Of a stretch of 24,155 bases of DNA, positions 1-8,483 are shown piece after piece. The stretch comes from CAYGTK01 sp964352775. GTDB taxonomy: Bacteria; Bacteroidota; Bacteroidia; Chitinophagales; CAIOSU01. Each line of letters starts with the position of its first letter. Positions within the stretch are counted from its first letter, which is position 1. The position numbers and the translations under genes are program-made. The notes beneath the pieces were generated by a model. The model worked only from the letters and a program-made list of their open reading frames with translations. It did no database searches and was not told where the DNA came from. The stretch lies in NCBI GenBank assembly GCA_964352775.1, contig CAYGTK010000038.1:1-24155 (forward strand). The letters are read 5' to 3'.

Positions 1-191
1 CCTTCCAGCACAAAATCGAGAATGAAGAAACTTGTTTTCTTGTCGAAGTTAACTTCAACGTGAACGTCTCCACCTTTTAGTAGGCTGCTATCAAAACATG
101 CAAAGAACTCATCGTCAATATCAAATTTGAAAAGATGTAAGCCTTCATTTAACCCAACGAATGGGATGTTCAATGTTCTTAGTGCCTTCAT
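1..191 (-). CDS. DUF177 / YceD family protein (3' end cut off by window)
   Basis: The first 63 codons of a minus-strand gene are present, beginning at the ATG at 191 (MKALRTLNIPFVGLNEGLH...) and running open off the left edge. The short N-terminal strand followed by an acidic patch (FDIDDEFF) and an LKGGDVHVEVNF-like segment resembles the DUF177/YceD family. That family is known to be encoded just before rpmF (ribosomal protein L32), and YceD-like proteins are linked to 23S rRNA and large-subunit biogenesis. In Bacteroidota pdxA is often the gene before it, as here, with 57 bp between them. The rest of the gene and any rpmF or fabH lie outside the window. The gene call is firm; the family assignment rests on context plus weak sequence resemblance. 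Confidence 0.7.
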   Translation of the reverse strand, partial: MKALRTLNIPFVGLNEGLHLFKFDIDDEFFACFDSSLLKGGDVHVEVNFDKKTSFFILDFVLE

Positions 192-209
192 CTATTTCAA
201 ACAGGAGCG

Positions 210-217
210 CAAAGATA
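210..217 (-). promoter_or_regulatory. -7 promoter box for the DUF177 gene
   Basis: Read on the minus strand this is TATCTTTG, a full match to the Bacteroidota primary-sigma -7 consensus TAnnTTTG. The expected start of transcription would be around 203, giving a leader of about a dozen bases before the ATG at 191. No clean TTG -33 element is visible; that region is filled by a direct repeat at 221-239. Confidence 0.6.
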
Positions 218-220
218 GCA

Positions 221-239
221 GAAATGTAACGAAATGTAA
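221..239. repeat. 9-bp direct repeat with 10-bp period upstream of the DUF177 promoter box
   Basis: GAAATGTAA occurs at 221-229 and again at 231-239, one base apart, so the two copies lie about one helical turn from each other on the same DNA face. They cover the stretch between the -7 box and the expected -33 position of the minus-strand promoter. This could be a protein-binding site or chance in A/T-rich DNA. Confidence 0.5.
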
Positions 240-248
240 AATATAATA

Positions 249-1328
249 CTAGTTCTCTCTTCCTCTGATAGATCTACGCTTTACAGGATTGGCGGAGTCT
301 TTATCGTAGACAGCTCTATTTCGTAACACATCTAGGGCTAAAAATACAGCTTGCTGCAATGAACCTGCTGATGCTTGCCCTTTCGATGCAAGGTCATAAG
401 CTGTTCCATGATCAGGGGAAGTACGCACTATTGGTAACCCAGCAGTGTAATTCACACCATTACCGAACGATACCGATTTAAAGGCCACTAAGCCTTGATC
501 GTGATACATGGCTAAAATAGCATCAAAGTGCTTATAACTGGCAGCACCCATAAAACCATCGGCAGGAAAAGGACCAACAGCCATGATGCCATCTTGCTTG
601 GCCTTCTCTATGGCTGGAATAATAATTTCTTTCTCTTCTTTACCCAATAGGCCATTATCACCCGCATGCGGATTTAAACCGAACACGGCTATCTTGGGGT
701 TAAGGATGCCCATATCGCGTTCAAGCGTTTTATGAACTATCCTTAGTTTCTTCAAAATACCTTCTTTAGTAATAGCTGCCGATACTTCTCCTAGTGGAAG
801 ATGATTGGTAGCCAATGCCATGCGGAAGTTGTCACTTACCAGCATCATTACCGATTCTTCGGTGTCTGTCTTTTGAGTGATGTATTCTGTATGGCCTGTA
901 AAGTTGAAACCTTCGGGCTTTACAACACTTTTATTAATAGGCGCAGTAACAATAGCATCTACATAACCCTTTTTCAAGTCTTCTAATGCATCGTCAATAG
1001 CGGTAAGAGCGTATTTGCCTGCAGATTCAGTGGCTGCACCTGGTTCTATATCAAAGGCCTCGTCCCAACAGTTGACCACATTAACCACTTTTGGGTTAAG
1101 CTGAAGGTCGTCGTTTATATACTTAGCTATCTGTGGATTGAATTCTTCTACTTCAATGCCTTTTCGGTAATAATTCAATGCCTTTGATGACCCATATATC
1201 ACAGGAGTACAAAGCGCAAGCATTCGGCTATCGCCAAACGCTTTGATAATTACCTCTGGACCAATTCCGTTGATATCACCAATGGTTATGGCGATCTTTG
1301 GTTTATCGATGTTTTTTGGTTTCGACAT
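249..1328 (-). CDS. pdxA: 4-hydroxythreonine-4-phosphate dehydrogenase PdxA
   Basis: PdxA oxidises 4-phosphohydroxy-L-threonine in the DXP-dependent route to pyridoxal 5'-phosphate; it is cytosolic and acts as a metal-dependent, NAD-using homodimer. At 359 residues it is slightly longer than the E. coli enzyme. Visible landmarks are GDINGIGPEV near residue 17, TAPINKS at 128-134, GHTEY at 145-149, and the three metal-binding histidines in the family contexts ATNHLPL (H176), NPHAGDNG (H221) and MYHDQG (H276). The ATG at 1328 shares its A with the TAA of the upstream aminopeptidase gene (TAATG), so the two are probably translationally coupled. The short N-terminal tail before KIAITIGD is charged and not a signal peptide. 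Confidence 0.97.
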   Translation of the reverse strand: MSKPKNIDKPKIAITIGDINGIGPEVIIKAFGDSRMLALCTPVIYGSSKALNYYRKGIEVEEFNPQIAKYINDDLQLNPKVVNVVNCWDEAFDIEPGAATESAGKYALTAIDDALEDLKKGYVDAIVTAPINKSVVKPEGFNFTGHTEYITQKTDTEESVMMLVSDNFRMALATNHLPLGEVSAAITKEGILKKLRIVHKTLERDMGILNPKIAVFGLNPHAGDNGLLGKEEKEIIIPAIEKAKQDGIMAVGPFPADGFMGAASYKHFDAILAMYHDQGLVAFKSVSFGNGVNYTAGLPIVRTSPDHGTAYDLASKGQASAGSLQQAVFLALDVLRNRAVYDKDSANPVKRRSIRGREN

Positions 1329-2767
1329 TATGACGCACGATTCTTCAAGAAGTCAACCAATAAACGAACGCCAACACCAGTACCGTTCTTAATGCGGTAT
1401 CCATCAGGGCTATGCTTCCATGCCATACCAGCAATATCTAAGTGTATCCAATTGTAATCGGTAAAGTGTTCCAAAAATTTTCCAGCGGTTATCATACCAG
1501 CAGCAGGCCCACCCACATTCTTAATATCGGCAAGGTCTGATTTTATCATGTCACCGTATTCATCCCAAAAAGGGAATTCTACAATGCGCTCGTGCACGGC
1601 ATATCCACTTTCTGCTAGTGCTTCCATTTCTTCTCTAGGTGCAGTACCCATAGCTACTACGCCTTGTCCGCCAATGGCACGAGCTGCTGCACCTGTAAGT
1701 GTAGCTAAGTCTATTACCAATTCTGGTTTATATTTTTGGGCGTAACTCAAAGCATCTGCCAATATCATTCTTCCTTCCGCATCGGTATTCAATACCTCTA
1801 CTGTCATTCCATTGTGCATCTCTATTACATCACCAGGTGCGTAAGCATTTCCTCCAGGTCGGTTATCTGTAGAAGGCACTAAAGCGATAACATGAATGGG
1901 TAATTTCATTTTTGCTACTGCATACATAGCACCTATTACAGCTGCTGCGCCGCCCATATCACTTTTCATAAAGTCCATGGAGTTAGCGGTTGGTTTAAGA
2001 CTTAAACCCCCAGTATCATATACCACACCCTTTCCTACTAGCACAAGTGGCTTTTTATTTTTTGCCTTTGCAGGCTTCCACTCCATAATGTTAAAAGTAG
2101 GAGGGTCAATACTTCCCATGTTAACCGCTAACAGGCCACCCATCTTCAGCGCCTTTATTTTCGCTTTGGTAAGCACTTCTACTTTAAAGCCTGCCGTTTT
2201 ACCAGCTTTTTGTATCTCTTTAGAAAGTTGTACTGCCGTTAAGTAAGAAAGTGGCTCATTTATTAAGGTGCGGGCTAAATAAGTTGCTTCCGCTGCTGTT
2301 AGAACATTGTCTAAGTCCTTTTTAGCTATCGCTGCTTTGGCTACACTAATGCTTTTTAACTTGTTCTTATCACCATCCTTAGTTTTATACTTTGGAAAGT
2401 GGTAGTTGGTCAACAATATTCCTTCCAAAAGATCGCCAACATACTCCTTATCGTCAGTTAGGTCGATAATGTGCAGCTTATCAAGGTTAAAGCTATTGCA
2501 AGTGCTGGTTACAGTTACTCCCCATCTACGTACTTCTTCTCGCTTACTGCGTTTTTCACCAAGGCTCTCAATATTGAAAACCAAATAATAAGTGCCACTA
2601 TTAGTAATAAGAGATGGGTTTACCTCTTTCTTGCTATCATTTAAAAATCCCTTAGCTATTTCATTTGGTAGGTCGGCACCTTTTAGGTCAGTCTTCTTAT
2701 TAGCCAATACTATGTAGTGGGCATCTTTGGTAACTTTGTCGGTGTGAGATACTTTGATATTCAGCAT
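1328..2767 (-). CDS. Leucyl aminopeptidase, M17 family
   Basis: This is a cytosolic M17 metallo-aminopeptidase that removes N-terminal residues from peptides using two divalent metals. The 479-residue length fits the family. Residues 1-165 form the variable N-terminal domain and the rest the catalytic domain. The metal and active-site set is complete: VGKGVVYDTGGLSLKP gives K246, D251 and K258, MKSDMGGAA gives D270, and NTDAEGR at 327-333 supplies D329, E331 and R333. It is the first gene of a two-gene unit with pdxA, sharing one base at the junction. No functional link between the products is evident, so the pairing is probably just co-transcription. The start (MLNIKVSHTD) is preceded by a plausible -7 box at 2797-2804. 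Confidence 0.96.
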   Translation of the reverse strand: MLNIKVSHTDKVTKDAHYIVLANKKTDLKGADLPNEIAKGFLNDSKKEVNPSLITNSGTYYLVFNIESLGEKRSKREEVRRWGVTVTSTCNSFNLDKLHIIDLTDDKEYVGDLLEGILLTNYHFPKYKTKDGDKNKLKSISVAKAAIAKKDLDNVLTAAEATYLARTLINEPLSYLTAVQLSKEIQKAGKTAGFKVEVLTKAKIKALKMGGLLAVNMGSIDPPTFNIMEWKPAKAKNKKPLVLVGKGVVYDTGGLSLKPTANSMDFMKSDMGGAAAVIGAMYAVAKMKLPIHVIALVPSTDNRPGGNAYAPGDVIEMHNGMTVEVLNTDAEGRMILADALSYAQKYKPELVIDLATLTGAAARAIGGQGVVAMGTAPREEMEALAESGYAVHERIVEFPFWDEYGDMIKSDLADIKNVGGPAAGMITAGKFLEHFTDYNWIHLDIAGMAWKHSPDGYRIKNGTGVGVRLLVDFLKNRAS

Positions 2768-2796
2768 ATTTTAAGCTCGTATTTCGGTGAGGGCGG

Positions 2797-2804
2797 TAAA
2801 GATA
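2797..2804 (-). promoter_or_regulatory. Possible -7 promoter box for the aminopeptidase-pdxA unit
   Basis: On the minus strand the bases read TATCTTTA, seven of eight positions of TAnnTTTG. It lies 30 bp upstream of the aminopeptidase ATG in the 69-bp gap shared with the divergent rsmA. Predicted leader length is about 20-25 nt. No clear -33 TTG was found. Confidence 0.45.
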
Positions 2805-2836
2805 ATTAAAAAGGGAACACCCTATTTTAGGCACAT

Positions 2837-3610
2837 ATGGTACGAACAAAGAAAAGATTTGGGCAGCATTTCCTTAACGATATGGACATTGCAAGGCGTA
2901 TTGCGGGTTTGTTCGGCGAACTGCCAGAAGATGCCACCTTACTAGAGGTAGGGCCAGGTCAAGGGGTAATGACAGAATACTTGCTTGACCTCTATCCAGA
3001 AAAGCTACATCTGGTTGAGCTAGACTGGGACTTGATAAAGGGATTGCAACAACGTTTCCCCAAATTGCGAGATAGGATCACTCAGGGCGATTTTTTAAAG
3101 ATGGACTTAAGCCAGTTTACTTACCCATTATATATAATTGGCAACTTCCCTTACAACATCTCTTCGCAGATAGTTTTTAAGGGGATAGAGAATCACGACA
3201 AAGTGGTAGGTATAGGAGGAATGTTTCAAAAAGAGATGGCTAAACGAGTAACTGCTGAGCCAGGTGGTAAAGACCATGGCGTTATTTCGGTATTGGCTAA
3301 AGCTAACTTTACAGGGGAATACCTTTTTGAAGTAGCTCCAGAAAAATTTAACCCACCCCCAAGGGTAGATTCAGCAGTGATAAGGTTGTTGGCGGATAAA
3401 AATGCACCATCAGACTATAATCCTAAGCTATTTAAGCGAATAGTAAAGCAAGCTTTTTTGCAACGAAGGAAGATGCTGCGTAACACATTGAAGTCAATGG
3501 AGATAGAAAAATATACAGCGTTAGAAAAATACCTCACCCTTCGGCCAGAGCAATTATCTATTGCCGATTTCATATTCATCACTAAAACTATGACGTCGGA
3601 TGAAGCCTAA
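2837..3610 (+). CDS. rsmA: 16S rRNA (adenine1518-N6/adenine1519-N6) dimethyltransferase RsmA/KsgA
   Basis: RsmA dimethylates two adjacent adenosines in the 3'-terminal hairpin of 16S rRNA using S-adenosylmethionine, a late step in small-subunit assembly. The protein is 257 residues, normal for the family. It opens with KKRFGQHFLND (residues 5-15), followed by the SAM-binding loop GPGQG (39-43), an acidic ribose-binding residue at E61, D85 in the QGDFL segment, and the catalytic motif NFPY at 103-106, where many bacteria have NLPY. The C-terminal helical part carries the family's FLQRRKMLRNTL segment. It overlaps the following dehydrogenase gene by 11 nt, so the two are co-transcribed. The upstream TATTTTAG at 2823-2830 is too near the ATG to be a convincing promoter unless the transcript is almost leaderless. 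Confidence 0.97.
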   Translation: MVRTKKRFGQHFLNDMDIARRIAGLFGELPEDATLLEVGPGQGVMTEYLLDLYPEKLHLVELDWDLIKGLQQRFPKLRDRITQGDFLKMDLSQFTYPLYIIGNFPYNISSQIVFKGIENHDKVVGIGGMFQKEMAKRVTAEPGGKDHGVISVLAKANFTGEYLFEVAPEKFNPPPRVDSAVIRLLADKNAPSDYNPKLFKRIVKQAFLQRRKMLRNTLKSMEIEKYTALEKYLTLRPEQLSIADFIFITKTMTSDEA

Positions 3611-4550
3611 AGTGCTAATTACCGATGCCGTTCATCCACGGCTAATAGAGGGTGTTACGGAACAGGGTTTTGAAGTAGATTATCAGCCAGCTATTTCTTT
3701 CGAACAGGTATTGAGTATTATTTCTGATTATTTTGGGGTAATAATTAATACTAAGGTAAAGGCCCATAAAGAGTTGATAGACAAGGGTGTTAAGCTCAGG
3801 TTTATTGCTCGGTTGGGATCGGGTATGGAAATTATTGATGTACCCCATGCCAACCAAAATGGAATTCTATGCGTCAATTCACCTGAGGGGAACAGAAACG
3901 CGGTAGCGGAGCAAGCTTTAGGCATGCTTTTAAGTTTAATGGCCAACATCAACCGAAGTAACAATGAGGTTAAAAGGGGTGAGTGGTTCAGAGAGCAAAA
4001 TCGCGGAGAGGAGTTAGAAGGAAAGAAAATAGGAATACTTGGTTTTGGGAACACAGGCAGTGCCTTTGCCCAAAAGTTGAGCGGTTTCGACGTTGACATT
4101 TTAGCTTACGATAAGTACCGTACACAAATTTCAGGTAATAGGGTAAAACAGGTAGAACTGAAAGAATTATTTCAGCAAGCTGATGTACTCAGTTTACATT
4201 TACCACTAACGGAAGAGACAGGGTATTGGATAGACGATTCGTTTATTAAGAAATTTCTTAAGCCGATATACCTATTGAATACTTCAAGAGGAAAAATATT
4301 GCGAACTAAAGATCTGGTTAATGCTATCAAGTCTGGAAAAGTGAAAGGAGCGGGTTTAGATGTTTTGGAAAATGAACGACTTAATACCTTAACCGATGAG
4401 CAACGAAAAGATTTTAACGATCTGATCAATTTGCCCAATGTTATTTTAACCCCACATGTCGCTGGGTGGACATTTGAGTCGAAAAAGAAGATAGCAGAGG
4501 TACTTCTAACAAAGCTAGAGCCAATATTTACGGGCTCTTTCGACGAGTAA
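3600..4550 (+). CDS. D-2-hydroxyacid dehydrogenase (phosphoglycerate dehydrogenase-like)
   Basis: This is an NAD-dependent oxidoreductase of the D-isomer-specific 2-hydroxyacid dehydrogenase family. The NAD-binding loop GILGFGNTG spans residues 145-153, and the catalytic triad sits in the usual contexts: R230 in NTSRGK, E259 in LDVLENE and H286 in LTPHVAG. The segment ARLGSGMEIIDV (70-81) resembles the substrate-binding loop of 3-phosphoglycerate dehydrogenases. At 316 residues it lacks the C-terminal ACT domain of E. coli SerA, so serine feedback of that type is not expected. It could make 3-phosphohydroxypyruvate for serine synthesis or act on another 2-ketoacid; sequence alone does not decide. 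It starts inside the end of rsmA. No T-rich hairpin follows it. Confidence 0.9.
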   Translation: MKPKVLITDAVHPRLIEGVTEQGFEVDYQPAISFEQVLSIISDYFGVIINTKVKAHKELIDKGVKLRFIARLGSGMEIIDVPHANQNGILCVNSPEGNRNAVAEQALGMLLSLMANINRSNNEVKRGEWFREQNRGEELEGKKIGILGFGNTGSAFAQKLSGFDVDILAYDKYRTQISGNRVKQVELKELFQQADVLSLHLPLTEETGYWIDDSFIKKFLKPIYLLNTSRGKILRTKDLVNAIKSGKVKGAGLDVLENERLNTLTDEQRKDFNDLINLPNVILTPHVAGWTFESKKKIAEVLLTKLEPIFTGSFDE

Positions 4551-4592
4551 GCTGAATTATTAGACAGACAAACGCACAAAGCCAAATTTTGT

Positions 4593-4600
4593 TATTTTTG
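4593..4600 (+). promoter_or_regulatory. -7 promoter box for the receptor / surface protein / PorV unit
   Basis: TATTTTTG matches TAnnTTTG at all defined positions, 36 bp before the receptor ATG in an 86-bp gap after the dehydrogenase stop. Transcription would start near 4606, leaving a leader of about 30 nt. No TTG was found at the expected -33 position. Confidence 0.6.
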
Positions 4601-4636
4601 ACGGCTATTGTTAAGAAAATTTAAACACTACAGGTT

Positions 4637-7600
4637 ATGAAGAAGCTAATAGCTGCGCTATTTCTTTGTTTCGCAGGAACGGCTTTCGTGTTCGCTCAGA
4701 CCGGTGAGATAACAGGTACCGTAAAAGATGAGAATGGAGATGGTATTCCTTTCGCCACCGTTGTGGCCGAACAGAATGGATCTGTCGTTCAAGGTACATC
4801 TACAGATTTTGATGGTAATTATACTATTAAACCGTTACCTCCTGGGAAGTACGATCTGAAGCTCACTTACATCGGGTATGCTGAACAACAGATACAAGGT
4901 GTTAGTGTGAATTCAGATAAGATCACCATTCTGGATGCCGCTTTGAAGCCTGAAGAGCAAGTGCTAGGTGTTGTAGATATTATCGAATACCGAGTTCCTT
5001 TGATCGATAAGGAGAATAATTCTACCAAAAACACTATTAGTAAAGAAGAGATAGCCGTGTTGCCTACACGTAATGTCCAGTCTATCGCATCAACAAGTGC
5101 TGGTGTATACCAAGAAGATGAAGGGGAAGCTGTAAGTATTAAGGGTGGTCGTTCGGAGGCTACAGAGTATTACATAGATGGTATTCGTGTTCGTGGTAGT
5201 ACTAATTTACCAGCAAATGCAATTGAGGAATTAACAGTAATAACAGGTGGTGTGCCAGCAAAGTACGGTGATGCTACCGGTGGTGTAATTACAATTACTA
5301 CTCGTGGTCCTTCCCGTCAATTCAATGGCGGTTTAGAGGTGTTGTCATCTCAATTTTTAGATGATTTCGGATATAACTTGGTAAACTTCAACGTTACAGG
5401 CCCACTTATTAAAAAGAACAAGGGAACGGAGAATGAGAAGACCATTATGGGCTTCTTTATAGCAGGAGAGTACCGCAGGCAAAAAGACAGTGACCCTTCA
5501 GCAGTAGGTGTTTTTACCTTGAAGGATGATGCGCTTGCCGATTTACAGGAGAATCCACTTATATTGGATGAGAATTCTGATGCATTCATCGTAAAAGCGG
5601 AAACGCTTACAGAAGAAGATATAGAAAGAGTAGCCGCTAAGCCGAATGTGGTAGACAATAACTACAGCTTGTCAGCCAAATTCGACATCAAAGCCAGCGA
5701 TAATGTTACGGTAACTGTTGGTGGTAATTTGAATTACAACCAGTATCATGAGTGGGTTCGTCGCTACACGCTAATGAACTCTGAGAACAACCCGCTTCGG
5801 AAAGATCTTACTTGGAGGGTGTTTGCTCGTTTCACTCAAAGATTTGGACGTAAAGCTGGTGATGACTTGAATGAGGATGGAACTCGAGCAAAAAGAAGTC
5901 CTTTCCAGAATGCATTCTACAGTGTTCAGTTCGATTATACCAAGTCTACAGTAACTCGCCAAGATGAGTCACATGGTTTCGATCCGTTCAGCTATGGACA
6001 TATTGGTTTCTTTGAAACTCAACGTGCGCCTATATTTGCATACAACCAGAATGTAGAAATAACCGAAGGTGATAATGTAGTTGCTGGATTAAGTGGATGG
6101 GAGCTTATCGGTTTTAGAGATACCCTAACGACCTTTACACCAGGTACTTCAAATGAAACTGGTGCAAACTTTACGGAAGCATATTACCAGCTTGCAGGAG
6201 CAACTAATGATAATGGAACTTGGGGATTGACCTCGCCAGGTGACCAAGTCGGTTTGTATGAAACTATTGATCAGATCCGTTCTAATAATGGATTGACAAA
6301 TGGTGATCGCCCGCGTGTTGCTCACAGTATTTGGTTCAACGTTGGTCGTCAATTCGATGAGTATCGTTTTCAAGACAACGATCAGTTTCGTTTAACAGTA
6401 AGTGGTTCAGTAGATATATTGCCTCCAGGTTCATCTACTCGTAACAAGCACGCTATTGAATTCGGTTTCGAATTTGAACAACGTATCGATCGTTTATATA
6501 CTAATAATCCTATTGGGCTTTGGACTCAGATGAGGCTTTTGGCTAATCGCCACATTACCCAATTAGATACGGATAACCCGATATTAAGAATTGACGGGCA
6601 AGACTATAATTTCTCTGATGCTAACCGCCCTTCATTTGGTGTTAATGATACCATTTCGTACAATCGTTTGATAGTTGCTGAAGATCAATCAGTATTTGAT
6701 AGGAACTTACGTAACGCTATAGGTGCAGCTGATGATGAGTTTATTGATGTAGATAACATCGACCCATCAACTTTCTCTCTTGACATGTTCAGCCCAGATG
6801 AGTTACTGAATAATGGTAACGAATTCGTTTCTTACTATGGATACGATTACACTGGTGAAAAACTGAATGAGCAAGTAAGTTTTGATGACTTCTTCCAAGA
6901 TAGAGACGAGAATGGTGATTTCACTCGCCAAATAGGCGCTTTCCGCCCTATCTACTCTGCATTCTACATTCAAGATAAATTCAACTTTAAAGATGTATTG
7001 TTCAACATTGGAGTTCGTATTGACCGTTTTGATGCTAACCAAAAAGTATTGCGCGATCGTTTCTCTTTGTATGATGCAAGAACTTTAGGAGAATCAAGAG
7101 ACTTACTGAATTCAAACGTTGACATACCAACTAATATTGGTGACGACTTCGTTGTTTATGTAGATGATTTCCGCTCAAACAACCCTACGCCGCTAGGCTT
7201 TAGAGATGGAGAAGTATGGTATAACCAAGATGGTGTTGTTTTAACTGACCCTTCAATTATAGCACGTTCATCATCTTCTGGTGTTATCACCCCATTCTTA
7301 TCAAATCCTAATGAGGATATTAAGAGTGAGAACTTTGATCCTAATTCTTCTTTTGAAGATTATACACCACAGATAACAGTGATGCCACGTTTGGCTTTCT
7401 CTTTCAACTTAACTGATGAAGCATCCTTCTTTGCTCACTACGATATTTTGGCTCAACGCCCTCCAGGTCGTAACCTAGCTACGCCAGACCAATGGCTGTT
7501 CTTTGAAGATAATGTTGGAAACATTATTGACAACCCAGATCTTAAGCCAGAGCGTACTATTGACTACCAATTAGGTTTCAAACAGTTGGTTACACGTAAC

Positions 7601-8470
7601 TCAGCAATTACCATTTCTGCTTTCTATCGTGAAATGAAAGACATGGTTCAGGTGCGTAACATAGCGTTTGCTTATCCTCGTGATTATCTGACATTTGATA
7701 ATATTGACTTCGGTACCGTTAAAGGTCTATCAGTAGCGTTCGATCTACGTAAGACTAATACCAGTAACCTATCAATGAAAGTAGCTTATACACTTCAGTT
7801 TGCTGAGGGTACAGGTTCTGATGATCTTTCTCAACAGAACTTGGTTACTGCTGGTCAGCCTAACTTAAGAACTATCGCACCATTAGGAATTGACTCTCGC
7901 CACGTATTGAACGTTAACGCCGACTATAGCTTCGGTGGCGGTAAAGATTATAATGGTCCAGTTTGGGGTGGTCAGAAAGTATTTGCTAATGCAGGTATTA
8001 ACATGATAGCACGTGCACGTTCTGGTGAGCCATACACAGCTCAAGCTAACCCAACTCCTGAGGCATTTACCCAGGTGCCTACTCGTCCAGTATTAGAAGG
8101 TGGCATCAACTCTTCAAGGTTGCCTTGGAATTTCCGTTTTGACTTAACCGTATATAAGTCTTGGGACTTTAATACTGGAAAACGCAAAAGCGGAGAAGAA
8201 GGTGCACCTAAAAAAGCACAACGTCCGCTTAATCTATATGTATACCTACAAGTTCAAAACTTATTGGATACACGTAACATAGTAGGTGTGTACGCATTTA
8301 CTGGTAATGCGGAGGATGATGGCTACTTAGCTTCTACCCTAGGACAACAAGATGTTGGGGTTAGAGCTAATCCAGATTCTTTTGTCGATCTATACAGAGC
8401 CTATATTAACAGCCCTGACAACTTCAGCCTACCAAGGCAGATGCGTTTGGGACTTAGGTTCTCTTTCTAA
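4637..8470 (+). CDS. Large TonB-dependent receptor with carboxypeptidase-regulatory-like N-domain
   Basis: An outer-membrane, TonB-energised receptor of 1277 residues, large for the class. A signal peptide occupies about 1-20 (hydrophobic run ending FVFA|Q). A carboxypeptidase-regulatory-like beta domain follows at about 24-105 (GTVKDENGDGIPFATV through YIGY). The plug lies at roughly 113-228 with VSIKGGRSEATEYYIDGIRV, AIEELTVITGGVPAKYGDATGGVI and TTRGPSR. The remainder is a 22-strand-type barrel ending in the aromatic C-terminus RLGLRFSF. No SusD-type lipoprotein is nearby; instead the gene is followed after 13 nt by a giant secreted protein and then by a PorV-family barrel. Substrate cannot be read from the sequence. 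Short-residue acidic stretches in the barrel (for example QDRDENGDF) may be extracellular loops. A -7 box precedes the gene. Confidence 0.93.
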   Translation: MKKLIAALFLCFAGTAFVFAQTGEITGTVKDENGDGIPFATVVAEQNGSVVQGTSTDFDGNYTIKPLPPGKYDLKLTYIGYAEQQIQGVSVNSDKITILDAALKPEEQVLGVVDIIEYRVPLIDKENNSTKNTISKEEIAVLPTRNVQSIASTSAGVYQEDEGEAVSIKGGRSEATEYYIDGIRVRGSTNLPANAIEELTVITGGVPAKYGDATGGVITITTRGPSRQFNGGLEVLSSQFLDDFGYNLVNFNVTGPLIKKNKGTENEKTIMGFFIAGEYRRQKDSDPSAVGVFTLKDDALADLQENPLILDENSDAFIVKAETLTEEDIERVAAKPNVVDNNYSLSAKFDIKASDNVTVTVGGNLNYNQYHEWVRRYTLMNSENNPLRKDLTWRVFARFTQRFGRKAGDDLNEDGTRAKRSPFQNAFYSVQFDYTKSTVTRQDESHGFDPFSYGHIGFFETQRAPIFAYNQNVEITEGDNVVAGLSGWELIGFRDTLTTFTPGTSNETGANFTEAYYQLAGATNDNGTWGLTSPGDQVGLYETIDQIRSNNGLTNGDRPRVAHSIWFNVGRQFDEYRFQDNDQFRLTVSGSVDILPPGSSTRNKHAIEFGFEFEQRIDRLYTNNPIGLWTQMRLLANRHITQLDTDNPILRIDGQDYNFSDANRPSFGVNDTISYNRLIVAEDQSVFDRNLRNAIGAADDEFIDVDNIDPSTFSLDMFSPDELLNNGNEFVSYYGYDYTGEKLNEQVSFDDFFQDRDENGDFTRQIGAFRPIYSAFYIQDKFNFKDVLFNIGVRIDRFDANQKVLRDRFSLYDARTLGESRDLLNSNVDIPTNIGDDFVVYVDDFRSNNPTPLGFRDGEVWYNQDGVVLTDPSIIARSSSSGVITPFLSNPNEDIKSENFDPNSSFEDYTPQITVMPRLAFSFNLTDEASFFAHYDILAQRPPGRNLATPDQWLFFEDNVGNIIDNPDLKPERTIDYQLGFKQLVTRNSAITISAFYREMKDMVQVRNIAFAYPRDYLTFDNIDFGTVKGLSVAFDLRKTNTSNLSMKVAYTLQFAEGTGSDDLSQQNLVTAGQPNLRTIAPLGIDSRHVLNVNADYSFGGGKDYNGPVWGGQKVFANAGINMIARARSGEPYTAQANPTPEAFTQVPTRPVLEGGINSSRLPWNFRFDLTVYKSWDFNTGKRKSGEEGAPKKAQRPLNLYVYLQVQNLLDTRNIVGVYAFTGNAEDDGYLASTLGQQDVGVRANPDSFVDLYRAYINSPDNFSLPRQMRLGLRFSF

Positions 8471-8483
8471 AGTTTAAAATGGT

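Noticed and set aside
1896..2246. 116-residue plus-strand frame opposite the aminopeptidase
   Set aside because: It is antisense to the metal-binding core of a well-supported M17 enzyme and shows no independent features.
2823..2830. -7-like box TATTTTAG for rsmA
   Set aside because: It matches the consensus poorly at its 3' end and lies 7 bp from the ATG, which would need a leaderless transcript.
4637..8470. Receptor as part of a SusC/SusD polysaccharide-utilisation locus
   Set aside because: No SusD-like lipoprotein, glycoside hydrolase or sensor regulator is encoded within the window; the following genes are a T9SS-type protein and a PorV-like barrel.
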